Position numbers and translations under genes: made by a program. From NCBI GenBank assembly GCA_947650365.1, contig OX393551.1, positions 8,221,041 through 8,285,040 of the forward strand: DNA of 64,000 nt. The letters run 5' to 3'. The notes below the pieces were generated by a model. That model was given only the letters and a program-made list of their open reading frames with translations, did no database searches and was not told the origin of the DNA. This stretch comes from Chamaelirium japonicum. Lineage: Eukaryota > Streptophyta > Magnoliopsida > Liliales > Melanthiaceae. Below are positions 21,333 to 35,400 of the stretch, piece by piece. The stretch's first letter is position 1, and every line of letters begins with the position of its first letter.

Positions 21333-23444
21333 CTAAAAGAAACGGCGCTGCTGGATCGGTGAGGAGACAGTCATCAGAGGTCCAAACGAGCAGCTGTCCA
21401 GTAGATTTGGATGCAGTGTCGAGATGAACGCAGAGGATTCCGAAGCCCCAATGGGCCGGGAGGCTTGGCTACAGACGAAAGAAAAAAATCAGTGGTAATT
21501 ACCTGTTGGGATCTAAACCGAAGCTCACAGTGTGCCGATGATGGAGATGTGTTCGTATTACCCGTTCACCCTATAGGATGATGGCAGCGAAGGCTCGTGG
21601 TGCATATCGTGGTTCGGAGATATCATGGGCCAAAAGACTATAAAAAAGAAAAGAATGAGCTCAAGGAGATTGGTGAAGCAGTGTGAGTGCAAAGATACAT
21701 ATGCATACATCACAACAATTCACACATAAAGACAAGTCATACGATTCACATGAAATTTTGGGCACCATTCGGACTTTGATTAAGCCAGATTTGGATCTGA
21801 TTTGACCAAATGGGATATGAACTAGGCTGGTCTGATTCAGCCAAACCGGGGGCAAATCGGGGTATAGTTATGGTTCGGGATCTTCAGTTTGGATTGGTTG
21901 AGATCCGAACTGATTCGGTGAACCGGTTTGGATTCAACCGAAACCCCCAAACCATGGCACACAAACACACTACGAATTTTCAGAATGGAAAAACATGTAG
22001 AGATGGAGAGCGGACGAATAACCTGATTGCCTAGAATGGCTTTGATATCCGGAGCAAAACATAGTTTCCTGCACATCAAAAGCCTCCTCAGGAACATACA
22101 CAATTCAACAAACATACCTATACTCAGCCATCACCAACTCACCTCTTTCGGATGCTGTGCAACATGATCAACAGCATCTGCAGGTAATAACATACAGTTA
22201 GAAAGCTACGTTTATATGGGGAACATCAAAGACAGCATCAATGTATTCTTGCCCCCCCCCCCCCCCCCCCCCCCCCCACCTCATTTCATATTGGTCCATC
22301 AGCTTCTTTTTTTTTTTTTGAACAATTTGAACCCTGAACTGTGCTCCGCCTGCATTTAGCCCCCTCCGTCAACTATCCCCAAAAATACCCTTATCATTTT
22401 CCAATAAGACTCAAATGATTTTTGAATTATTTAACTTTTGCTTACTAGGACAGGGTAATTTTCAGAATAAAAGTTGACAAAGGGGGCTAAATTCAGACAA
22501 AGCATAGTTCAAATTGTCCAAAACAAAAAAGTTGAGGGACCAATATGAAATGAGGTGTATAGTACAGGGGAGGTTTTTGTAATTTGCCCTTAGTTATATA
22601 GTTATTCCTACCCTGTGCTTGATAATGAAATTCACACAATCAGTCGTCAAATTTTTTGAATCTAACGGTAAATTACCTGAATTAGGAACACTAGGCTTGA
22701 CTGCCAGTGTTAAACCAAGAAAGGAATCATCTGATTCGCCAAAATCCCACAGATTCAGCTCAAGCTTCGGCTCTGCTCTTGCAAAGGTCAGAGTACCTTA
22801 GTTTAACAAGATAACATATATGGATAATGTATGCAGGTCTACGAAGTAAAAGCCCAACAGCTCACCAATGGGAGTTGTCTTTGAATGGAAGGGATTCTGG
22901 AGAGGGCATGGAACCCATTTTCCCACCTGAACCAAAGTATGCAATTTGGTGAGAACCATCTCCACAAAAGAAATGAAGATTAACTAAGTATACAAATATG
23001 GGATTACATGGAAAAAGGGATGTTGCAGTGACTGTTCCGCGGTGGGCCTCTTTAGTGGGTCCCAGGAGCAAAGTTGCTAATTGTTGATTATCATGACCAA
23101 ATACATAAATTCATAATCAGTAACAATTTCAATCAAGATTAGAGGGAAGTATAGCCTATGTAATAGAGCATTCATGGACGCACCATGATCAAATCAATCG
23201 CCTCCAAGCTAGCATTAGGAATAATCTCCTGTAGATTGGCTGGCGGAATCTTTAAACGAAGAAGAAAACAGTCAATGATAAACTAAACATCATGAGGGAT
23301 CGACAAATTGCAAGTCTTGCAAGTGAAACTCCTACCTGAAAGAACCTGAAATTGACCGAACGTGAAAGCTCCATCCCTTGTGGCCATGTGCTCGTATCTG
23401 GAGACCCCAGAACAGTGCATATTTTGTACATTTGATCTAGTTCA
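21333..23444 (-). CDS. MHK: MHK exons 9-17: kinase C-lobe and plant-specific tail
   Basis: Exon 9 encodes [19 protein letters not shown], exon 10 [20 protein letters not shown], and exon 11 [20 protein letters not shown], ending the kinase fold. Exons 12-17 give a roughly 150-residue tail with [30 protein letters not shown] and the end QQRRFF before TAG 21333-21335. Intron 16 uses donor gtaata at 21561. If it is retained, a TAA follows almost at once and the last 45 codons are lost. Intron 13 contains foldback copy 2. Confidence 0.9.
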
Positions 23445-26400
23445 CTGTACAAAGAAAATGAAAACTAGTCAATAACCTGAACACAAGAAAAGTCTCAAAC
23501 AAGTATCCACATCGGTATTATAGCAAGATATGCAAGGTATTAGACAAAAACAAGTATCAGCACCTCATAATATTCAGCAAATCTAAAGAGTACTACGGAA
23601 TCAGTTTGCATGTGGTTATATAAAAGACATTGTAACAAACAGAACTAAAAACTAATTTTAAATATAGCTCTGGACTTTGTTTCAAAGTAAATTCCAAACA
23701 GGACCGTACATGACCATAACTTTATTTAATAATTAGTTTATTAAATGAATTATCAGCATTATCTGGTGCAGGATGGGATCGTCGCCTTCACTAATAGATA
23801 AACACACAAAGAGGGGGAGGGTTGCTTCACGCACAGACGAAGGGAGGGAGAAACCGAGCATCTCTCACGCGGATGAAATGAAGGGGAGAAGGGGAGGGAT
23901 TCCCATCGCAGAAAACTGAAAACTCTTATTCATTCATCATAATTCGCTCCTTACAGTAAGAGATTGGTCCTCCTTAAATAACCAAAACAAAATAATTATT
24001 GTCCCTTATAATGTGGGCTCACAATCTTTTGAATTTAAAACCAAATCTTACCTAATTAACTTCCTAATCCATCATATCCCCTATTTTAAAATTACCCATA
24101 AATAGCCATCCGAAATTAGGACGGGATCGTCACCTTCGCCAATAGATAAACACACAAAGAGGGGGAGAGAGAGGGTTGCTTCATGCACAGACGAAGGGAG
24201 GGAGAAACCGAGCGTCTCTCACGAGGATGAAATGAGGGGGAGAAGGGGAGGGATTTCCATTGCGGAAAACTGAAAACTCTCATTCATTCATCATAATTCG
24301 CTCCTTACAGTAGGAGATTGGCCCACCTTAAATAACCAAAACAAGATAACTGTTGTCCCTTATAATGTGGGCTCACAATCTTTTGAATTTAAAACCAAAT
24401 CTTACCTAATTAACTTCCTAATCCATCATATCCCCTATTTTAAAATTACCCATAAATAACCATCCGAAATTAGGAAGTAAATAAAGAAAAAAACCTAATT
24501 TAAATTACCCTAATAATTAATCCAAAATTAATTATTTTATTTTGAATTCCCGCTTTGAGATGTGTGCTGGGTTGGCCAGATGGTAGAGGCGATCCACTAG
24601 TGTGGCGAGATGCACGGGTGGTACAGATGCGTCCGCATCATTATCCTTTATAAGTTAGTGTCGGTGGACATTGGGTGGGAGAAGCTATAGCGGGCATTGA
24701 TCGATAAGATATTCGCAGAAAGGAGGAACATTTCCAAACTTGGTGCGTTTCTCAATCCAATCTGGAATGGATCCAAGACAATGAGGTTTCCAAGTCCCGA
24801 AACTTCATCTATAGCATCCGGCCATGGAAGTGATTGTGGGACAACACCAGCTCCTGCATGCCCAAGGCTCCGCCGACACGGACGGTGGGGATGGTGCCGG
24901 TGAGGAAATCGATGCTCAAGTTCAAGCTTCTCAATTTGGGCAGCCCATCCAACTCGGTACTCACAGGTCCGTCAAATAAATCATAGAACAAATGGGCTCC
25001 AGAGCAGTGAAACCCAAGAGGTTGGGTAAAGAACTGGTTAGTGTATTGGAGCTGAGGTTGAGGGACCTCAATCAGGCCAGTCCGGTGCAGTCGGAGGGGA
25101 GGAGGGTGAAGAGGCTTCGAGAGAGGTTAAGGGAGCTAAGGGAGTCAAGGCAGCAGAAGAGGGCAAAGAAGGTGGCGGCGATGAAAGAGTTGTTGGGAGA
25201 CAGGGTCACGTGGTAGGAAGGGCCTAGGGAGAAGGTGACCCCATCCCAGAGATAGGGGTTGGGTCGGTGCTATTTCACCTCCGGTCGAACAACGAGGTTG
25301 GAGGTTTCATGGAGAGAGTCTGCAAAACTTTGGATTGGTTTTGTGGGAGATGAAATACACCCAAGGTTCGAAATTTCCATTTCGGTCAATATTTCGACCT
25401 CCTGGAAAATGGAAATATTTCGTGGAAATATTTCGACAGTGTGGAAATATTGTGATTTGATAGAAATGGTGGAAATATTGATTTTTTAATGGAATTTTTG
25501 AATGAAACTCTGGATAGTCATAAACTAAGTATAGATACACGTTTTAGAACACTCAGATAATATTTATACCCTATCTACGGGTGTAGAGCATCACAAAGCA
25601 TGTATTTAGTATTTGAGTCTGTGAGTCTTGTGCAGTCTTGTTTGGTCCTGTTTTGATCTATGTTTTTAAAATGCTTTTTAATCGTTTTTGTGGAGAAAAA
25701 TATTTCTAAAATAAAGATTAGTTGATTGTTAAATTAATGCTTCAAACGATTTTGAAAATGAACTTAAAACAAGAAAGTTGTGCAAGTTTGAAATCGTGCA
25801 AAAATTATGCTGAAATGCAAAACACTGTTTTTTTACTAAGTCTGAAAAAATGAGTTTTTATAAAGAAAAGTTTTTATACATTCAAAATTTTCTTTGACGG
25901 ACCATAGTTTTCTAGATGTACTTGTAGTTCTACATCTTGTGGAATTTTTTGAGCTAAAAATGAGTTGATTTAACCACTTTTCTCAACATACAAATTTTAT
26001 GAAAAACCGAAAAAACTGTTTTCTCCTACTAAAACTGAAAACCTACTTTTTGATTCACTTGGTTTTTGATTTTTTTGATATTTTTATTGAAATCAAATGG
26101 GGGGGTATTTGCTTATTTACATATAATAACTTAAAGTAAATGGAGAAAATAAAAATTAAGTAAGACGACATTTACTTAAATGTTATTATATGTAAATAAG
26201 CTGCTGAAACCGAAACCCCCAGTCCCCTTTCATAACCAGTCGGTCCCAATATTTCGGTGTTAAAATCCCGAAATTTCCCGAAATGTCTCGAAATTTTCCG
26301 AAATGTCTCGAAATATCCACGAAATATCGCGATATTTCGTGGCAACAAATATATCGCACGAAATATCGCTATATATCGCGATATTATCGTGATTCCTATT

Positions 26401-29400
26401 TCGTTCGATATCACAATACAAATTTCGTGCCGAGGTTTGAGAAAACCGAAATATTTCGCGATATTTCGCGAAATATGTCGAGATTTAGTACCTTGAATAC
26501 ACCACCCGCTGCATGGACAATGGAAGAAAAAGAAGACTGGCACACTTCATTATTCATTTGTTGCTCTCTTGGTCAGAACTAGCAACTTGGGCCTTGTGCA
26601 GTGATCCCGTGATCCTCAGGGTAAATCAATTGTATATAGGACATTTTAAACGCTTAACATAATTCTAAAATATTGTAATATCCTATATGCCATATTATGT
26701 ATTTATTTTCAAAACTAGTCATATGTGGCAGTTTTAAAAGTTAGGTGGTCCCACCCAGTAGTTTTCCCTTATATAAATATATGATTAAGTACTCACCGTC
26801 ACATTTGTTCAGAGCCATGATGTAGGCTTCATAATTATTGTATGTGGTTGGATTGTAACCATGTGGAGAAACATGAATTATACAAGCTAGTGATGTATGA
26901 TCAGTGGGCTTCATACTTGTTCGTGTTCCAATTATTACCACCACCATATGCATCGAACCTATCCATCTTTGCATTTCACATTTAGGATCAAAATAATATT
27001 GACAGTGCATGTTATAAGATCTGTATAGGCCTCATTAAAGGATTATATATTTTGTACACATGAATAATTTCATGCAAACATGCATTGATACGAAGGTACA
27101 CAAGCAAAACATTCATACAACAAAAGAGAGGAATGATGAAGGCATATGAAAAATGAAGCCCATTAGATCCCAAGGCTCATGTGATAATTCATATAGCCCT
27201 AAACTGTCCATTGAACATCTATTGAATAGTGAAGCAAATTAAGTTTCCCTCTTAGAGTAGAGAAAATTAAAGCATAAACATTTTCTAAGGATCTGAACTT
27301 ACTGAACAAGTGATCAAATTATAAATGCGAAGGCAACCACTAGAAAAGTAAAAAATTCATTTAACAAGTGCAACTATTAAACAACTTGCATTAGAATCAA
27401 AATTTAAGCGACATATTTTCTTGTCATCAAGACTTCAAAACATGGCACCTATTTGGAACTTATGTCCAAAGAATTCACTATGTACGCTTTGTATCAAAAT
27501 AAGCCATTCACATTTACTCAATAGTCCAATAAAACTAACATGGTAATACCAGAAAATAACAAAAGCTCAGATGCCTCGTCTTGAACGAGAGGCATGTACC
27601 ATGATCAGCTGAGCTTTTTCTTCATTTTCATAATACATCTATACAAACATGTCTTGCTCATTAAGGGGGATACGACAGTCTCAGAACTGTTGAGGTGTAA
27701 CTCTCTACTATTAAGCAAACCTATTAGCGAGATTAATCAAAAGTCACAAGACTAAAAAATGAAAGTACTAGAAAGAATAGTATATTCACAAGTAAAGAGG
27801 TAGAGAATCAAGATAACTAATGCTAATGCATACCCCTAGAGAAATCAGTCAATAAAATATGAAGACACGTAATGAGTAAATCATAATACAATGTGAGGAT
27901 GCTGTGGTAATTTTATAAAGATTTTCTAATTGTTCACATGTCCAAGATGACAATTTATCAAAGATATAAGAACTTCATATTTTCTTCTTCAATGGTTGTG
28001 AGATTTCAATTTTTACCTTTCACCAGGAAAAAGTGGAGATTGTGTAAAAAGCTCCGCTAAAATTGCACCAACAGCCCACATGTCTGTAAAACTTTTAGCT
28101 ATTAGCGAACACATCATGGAAATAAATCCAAATTATTCTATGTTAAATTTCTGGATAATATAAAAGCATCTCTCTGGCTGTATTGCTAGTGACTGAAACA
28201 TGTAAACCTTGAGAGAGATAAATTTACAGTATGCATTTTCAGTAAGTACTCTCTCTAAATTTTCATGACATTTGAGTATTTGACACAAGAAGATTGGCTA
28301 TTCGGGCATGGCTCTACCCGACCCAGACCCTTATTAAGTTCAGTGACATTAAAAGAATTTATATTCAGTTAAAACCAGACAAGCCGGGTCAATCCATTCA
28401 ACTTTCATAGGATCTATTTATCTTACTTTTTAAACTTTATTCGCCACATAATTCTCATCATGTATTCTTTGTACTCTTATGTTCACTTCCAATTTGATTC
28501 ATCATGTTCAAGCTACCCTGATAAATATTAGTGGTACTAACCGTTTGATTTAGGAGTGGCCTGCATCAAAGTAGTAAATATTAGTAGACACTACATACTT
28601 CTATGATCAAGGTTAGTAGTGCTTTTGAATCAGAGTGAAGATTATAGACCACTTCTCGACAAATTTGTTGTTTTAATCTAAAGAATGACCACTCGTCTTT
28701 CAAAAGTTTTTCAATTCAAATTTTCTTTGGACTGCTTGAACCAAGTGGGAGATTGTAGGAGTTCTAACCCAGCGTGCAATTGATTAGGTCAGTCGTACTC
28801 GCTTCAAACTCAATGGTTCAATGCAATCCACTTCGGTTTTCAAAATTTTCATTAAATATTTGGATTGGGTTTGTTGTCACAGGAGATAATAAGGATAAGG
28901 ATCCCACTAAGGAATTGTAATTGACATAGAATTCTAAGTGACCTTATCCAGTTTAAAACGATTAGGGATGGTGACTGTCAGATCATTGGTGAGCTTTCTT
29001 AGCCCTTGTAATGCTCAAGATGGGTAGAGTTGATAGGCATCTGGTTGCTGCCTATAAATACAAGCAGAACACTCCCTCCTCTTTCTCACACTTTTGGAGC
29101 CCATCGAATCGGCATGAGAAGATAAAACTTCCTCAATCAACATCTCAGATGAGGTAGGAGGTACGTCTGTAGTCATTCCGATTTAAGCAATATACATGCA
29201 AATCTAATATACCTAACTAGATTCGATCCTAAAGGTTTGTGGTTTTCTTCATAAACCTAATGATGGCTTAAATATTTAGCATTATACTGCCCAAACCTAC
29301 CAAAATAATATTTCTGAGTTTTAAAAGTGATATTCATGGAGAACATTGTAATGTACAAAACATACTAATGAAATGACAAATTATTATAAGCACCAATTTA

Positions 29401-32400
29401 GACACAACTTCACAAGCAGCATATGTAAAAGGATCAATCGGATAGATTGCTTACACATCACTCGGTTGTTTATAATGTGTGAATTTTGTATAAAATATAC
29501 AATAAAAGGCAGAGGATTGTGCCTTAAGTTACAAGGTCAATACATACTAACAGTGGATTAGGAACAAACAATAGTATACCTATTGCAGGAGTATATGATG
29601 AAGAATGCAATAGCACCTCTGGAGCTCGATACCTTTTCAGAAAAAATAGTCATGCTTTAGTAATATTTTATGTCAATCCACACAATAGTAGCCATTGACA
29701 TTTGCAAGAATGTAAGTTTGGTAAAGCAGACAAAATAACTCACCATCTTGTAGAAACATAATCAGTATACGGAGGCATTGACATTACTTCTCTTGCCAAT
29801 CCGAAGTCAGCTATTTTAATTATGTCATTTGTCACTAGCAGATTCTCTAAATGAGCAGAATAACATTAATATAAGTATATAACAATAAGGCAAAAGGCTT
29901 TTTATCTAATATCATATGATAGACAACAAAAATTGACTTATCAACCAGGTTTCAAGTCCCGATGAAAATATCCATTGCTGTGCATATATGCGAGTCCATG
30001 CAAAACTTGGGACATAAAGCTCCGAATCTCGGCCTCGGAAATAGCACTTTGGCGTTCTCTCATGATTTGAAATAGATTATACTCCTAAACAGATAATCCC
30101 AGAAGCAATAAGAACTCAAAGTAGGGCTTTGCATATCCGAACAAAAGGCAAATAGATAATGATCATATTGTGTACATAATAGTTCAACAGAAATGCACAA
30201 TTTATGCAGTTAACATCAAATCTTGTACATAGATATACATAATGAGCATCAAGACAAGAAGATGTTAATGGAAGATAGACCTACTTGTAACGATAAACCC
30301 TTCATCCAAAACTAATCCTCTTAAGGTGAGGTCAACTAGGGAAAACAAATCTAATCGGGAAGGTTCCACAAAAAGAATAAACTTTCTGGATGGCTGTCAA
30401 CTCTGTATGGCCTAAAGTACATGCATAACAAAAGCTCCGCCACACTTCTTCTTATAGTTAACAGCAGCACTAGTCCTCCAACATGGCACCTAATCCTCTA
30501 CTAACCTTGGCGGTCGACTAACAATGCAAGATGTTCTGCATTTTTCTAATCTTATAGTTTAGGTCTACTAGATAGCCAACTTGTATATACCGTCTCATTT
30601 CCTCTTCTTACTGTGTAGGACCCACATATGTGCTAGAGGATCAAGCAATGTTCTAGTTATAAGAGAGGGGATTGTGTCAGATTGAGCATTTGCCATCATC
30701 TGCAAAGTCTGTGTACCTTATGGAGTTTAAAAAGGGCAAGGAAATGCACAATTCTCGTCCATGCCTTCACGACACACTTCACCCCAAGATACCTTTGGGG
30801 TAGCATTAATAATCTTCTTCATGTTGCATTTTGTATCATAAAGTGGAGAGAGTTTTCAACACAAAGATAACTAATAGATAATGCATGTACATCCCCCCAC
30901 CCCCATCACTAAAAAAATGAAAATGGATGGAAAGGATTCCGCAACGGATATGAGCATAAGGTGAAAGAATATAAGTAGACATGCGACTCTCATCAATGTT
31001 ACAAATGCCCTGAGATCATGTATGGCTCAGTCTAATACCATGGCGGCAGAATTATTGTCATGATTCCTTAAACAAAACTCTTAATGTGTTTGTTGTCCTA
31101 CAGATATTACAATAGTCCTTTAAAGGACAAGTAAAAAAAATGTATGTTTATATTTGTGTATTTGTATATGGAAGGTATGCCATAGTTCTAAAAGTGAGGA
31201 AATTAGAAGAGAGAGAGAGAGAGGATGCATGGACCAATCCTCAAGATGTGTTATCCCTCTTCTTATTCAGAAGATAGAAGATCAATTATGAGGTGAACAT
31301 GATAACCATCATGACCCTCATAAGTGGATAGCTACTTACAATACGTTGGGTCCAAATACATGAATCTGATTACACTGAATTAACGCTTAAAAATGCCCAA
31401 AGGCCTACAATACACATAAAAAACTGGAAAAAATTAGCAGCAGAACAAAGGATCTTCAGAATAACGAAATGACATATTATAACAATATTTGTCATCCTAT
31501 CATGTTCGTTATGTTGGAACTCCGCCTTTTCTTTTAAAGTATGTGCACATGGCTTAGACCAACTCTTCCTCTCACATAGCCACTTACTTCCATCTGACTT
31601 AATTAAACTTTAACAGTTTAACCCCTAGGAAGCACGGATACGCCATATGTCCTCATGTATCTATATCCAATACATATCATTTATGGATACGCACCGTATA
31701 CACCTTGATATGTATCAGATACGACAAATAAATATACTTTAATAAATCAATAAAATATAGTCTGGATACGTCCCGGATACGTGTGGTTATGTTCATATAC
31801 GTATTGGATCAGGTTTAAACATAACAAGATATATTAAAAGAGTGATTCAATTCTTAAACCCTCGACCCATCCAGTAGACTTCTACACGACCATGAATGAG
31901 GAAGCCCTAGGCCCATGTCGTCATTGTCGTCAGCCATGCTCTCTGCCACCGGTGCCTTCCAACGAAGTTCTCGTCTGACGCAGTCGCTTGCCTCAAGCCC
32001 TCGACCCACCCCCATCGTCCAGCCCTCGAGATCTTCAGAGCCACCAGAATACGAGCAAAGAAGCCATAGGCACGTCTGCCGCCGGTGCCATCTGACATAG
32101 CTTCCGCCGCCATCTGACATAGCTTCCGCCGCCAGTGCCTTCCAACAAAGTCGCCGCCCCCGTCAAACCTGCAATAAGTTCTTCCCCTCTTTCTTTCTCA
32201 TCTCTATCTTTAATTTTTCTTCTTTCCTCTGTTAGATTTCTTATTGTTGGATTGATTTCTTTCTTATTGCATATAATTAAATTATTAATATAAGTGTTTT
32301 GAATTGAAATAGAAATTAATCATATTTTTATTGTATATTATATATATTATATAAAAAAATTCATTATATCATTGTCGTACCTGTGTCCTAGTTTTTCAAG

Positions 32401-35400
32401 ATTTGTCATGTCCCGTCACTCCTGTGTCCATATCCATGTTCGAGCTTCCTAGTTTGACCCATTACGAGGCATCACATTCCTCATCTATGCATGCTTACCT
32501 TCCCTTCACGTCTTGTCAACACCACAATGATTGGCGCTGCCATCCCAAGACAAATTCACCAGCCATTGCATCCTCGTTTCACACCACTAGTGTTGTGAGA
32601 CTTAGAACAGGACACCAGAGCTTACTTTACCTTGTTACAAACCTATCCGCCACTATCAAGCACATTGGCACATAGACTCATGCAAAGGCCTCCATCGCCA
32701 CATCAACCTTGGGAAATAAAAGCATAAGGATCCTAGAAGGGGGCAACAAGGATAAAATCTTCAAATAAGCTGGAGAAATTTTGTGAAGGATAAGGATTCA
32801 TCAAGGGGGCTAAGGCGAGTCAAGGTTTTGGGATCAAGGTTTTGGGAGGCAAGAGGGGAATGACTCGTTAGTGTTCGGCATAGGATCTAGGAACTTGGGT
32901 TGTTAGAACTCAAGGCCAAGTTGAAAATTGTTGGCGAGTGGCAGTTTTATAGGCAAGAAGTATGATGTATAATGTATTCATACAACAAGAATGATTGGAA
33001 AACAAACATGAAAAAGAAAAAAAACTTCTCAAAAGTAGGTAGTGCATCTATGTAATGACAGTGCTCATAAGACGGCAATTGTTTACACTCAGGCTTCAGT
33101 TCGGGCTTGGACTGAACCCTAAAAAAAATGTTCCGACTAGTTCGGTCGTTGTGGTCTTGGGTTTGCCATTTGAGTCAAACATGTTAACCAAGTAATGAAA
33201 AACCTTAATTGGCAAAAAAATATAAAAATAGAAAAAAACAGACAAACAAACAAAAAAGTGAAGTAAAAGAAATTAATCTTGTGCTTTATGGAGAGTAACT
33301 ACACATTTAAATCTTAATTGACGAATTAGACATGTCTCTTATATTTACTTGAATAACTATGTTACATTTTCGATATTCGAATTACATTCTACACCATCAC
33401 AAAGGACCATCCATCTAAACATAGAACATAGACTAACACAATCTATCTTACAAAATTATGCTCGAGTCTATTGACGGGTACATTTGCAAGTTGCATGCAT
33501 CAGATATGAATAACAATTTGTAGACATTGAAATATTGCCTAAAGCTAGAGAATCAGAAATTTGGCTAAGTCTGAAAGACTTTATTTCCCTGATGATCAGG
33601 GAAATTTTGCTTCCTTACATTCTGAAATTTGGCTAAGTCTGGAAGACTTTATTTCCCTGATGACCAGGGAAATTTTGCTTTCTTATACTTCATTTCCCTG
33701 ATGACCAGGGAAATTTTTCTCTGCACTCAGAAATTTGGCTAAGTCTGGAAGACTTTATTTCCCTGATGACCAGGGAAATTTTGCTTTACACTCAAAAATT
33801 TGGCTAAGTCTGGAAGACTTTATTTCCCTGATGACCAGGGAAATTTTTACTTCCTTACACTTTATTTCCCTGATGACCAGGGAAATTTTTCTCTATACTC
33901 AGAAATTTGGCTAAGTCTGGAAGACTTTATTTCCCTGATGACCAGGGAAATTTTGCTTCCTTATACTTTATTTCCCTGATGACCAGGGAAATTTTTCTCT
34001 ACACTCAGAAATTTGACTAAGTCTGGAAGACTTTATTTCCCTGATGACCAAGGAAATTTTGTTTTACACTCAAAAATTTGGCTAAGTCTGGAAGACTTTA
34101 TTTCCCTGATGACCAGGGAAATTTTTGTTTCCTTACACTTTATTTCCCTAATGACTAGGGAAATTTTTGTCTACACTCAGAAATTTGGCTAAGTCTGGAA
34201 GACTTTATTTCCCCGATGACCAGGGAAATTTTGCTTTACACTCAAAATTTGGCTAAGTCTGGAAGACTTTATTTCCCTGATGACCAGGAAAATTTTTGTT
34301 TCCTTACACTTTATTTCCCTGATGACCAGGGAAATTTTTGCCTACACTCAGAAATTTGGCTAAGTCTGGAAGACTTTATTTCCCCGATGACCAGGAAAAT
34401 TTTGCTTTACACTCAAAATTTGGCTAAGTCTGGAAGACTTTATTTCCCTGATGACCAGGGAAATTTTTGTTTCCTTACACTTTATTTCCCTGATGACCAG
34501 GGAAATTTTTGCCTACACTCAGAAATTTGGCTAAGTCTGGAAGACTTTATTTCCCTGATGACCAGGGAAATTTTGCTTCCTTATACTTTATTTCCTTGAT
34601 GACAAAGGAAATTTTTCTTGCTTCCTTACGCTCTGAAATTTGACCAAGTCTGAGAGTAAGGAAAGTACTATATCCCTATCGTCCAAAGACTATATCTAAG
34701 TCAATAGAATGATACTTAGAGATGAGCATCCTTCGACAAGCCGATATACAAGGCCGAAGAATAATCAAGCTTAAGCTCCTACAAGTAAGCTTACGCTAGA
34801 TTTTGACAAACTCATTGAACCTACCAAGTCAGAAAGGACCGGATCAAGAGTTAACTTGGTTAAAATCTAAGTCGCAGTAAGTCGATTCGGATTTAAGACC
34901 CGAACCACAAGTCGTTTTAATCAGACTGGTTCACTCAAACTCAAAAGGATTAAGCTACCAGTGGAAGTTACAAAACCACTCGAATATGATCCTAACCATA
35001 AAGGAAGTTATATAAACCACCTGGAAGTTTCTCTAACCATCCAAGGGAAGTTATAAAAACCACCAGGAGGTTGCTTCAACCACCCGAAGTAGTTATTCTC
35101 TACAATAACTACTTCGACCCTTATAAAAGGAGGGACAAGAAGAGAAGAAGGGATCTTTGGCCATAGCAACAAGATCCTACAAAGCTCCCGATTGAAGATA
35201 CTTCAAAGCTCCAAGAAATCCCGGAGAAGAAGGATCGAAGATCGAAGCAAACCAAAGAAAATCGAAGACCGAAGATCGAAGATGGAAAATTGAAGATTCA
35301 AGTCCAAAGCAAGTCGAAGAACAAGCGAAGAACAAGTGAAGATTCTAGGAGAAAAAGAGTAAAGCAAAGCCCCTAGCCGATCACGCGCAAAGCCCGGAAG

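Noticed and set aside
26172-26582. Overlapping Arg/Ile/Ser-rich frames on both strands (and 53860-54184)
   Set aside because: They come from the palindromic ends of the CAAGGT elements.
32403-32675. 90-codon frame at the end of a CTAGGAAGC element
   Set aside because: It straddles the element border and target duplication, and shows no motif.
34216-34599. 127-codon frame in the 5' LTR, and its twin at 48733-49116
   Set aside because: The frames are produced by the hairpin repeat; the protein is a repeat of the same few words with no domain.
33580-34620. Regular palindromic repeats with unique-looking spacers, CRISPR-like at first sight
   Set aside because: They lie inside an LTR, are duplicated exactly in the other LTR, the spacers are just two alternating linkers, and the DNA is plant nuclear with no cas genes.
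33580-34620. tgatga and ctga words resembling snoRNA C and D boxes in each hairpin
   Set aside because: Both words sit in one 11-bp palindrome; spacing and the terminal stem of a C/D snoRNA are absent.
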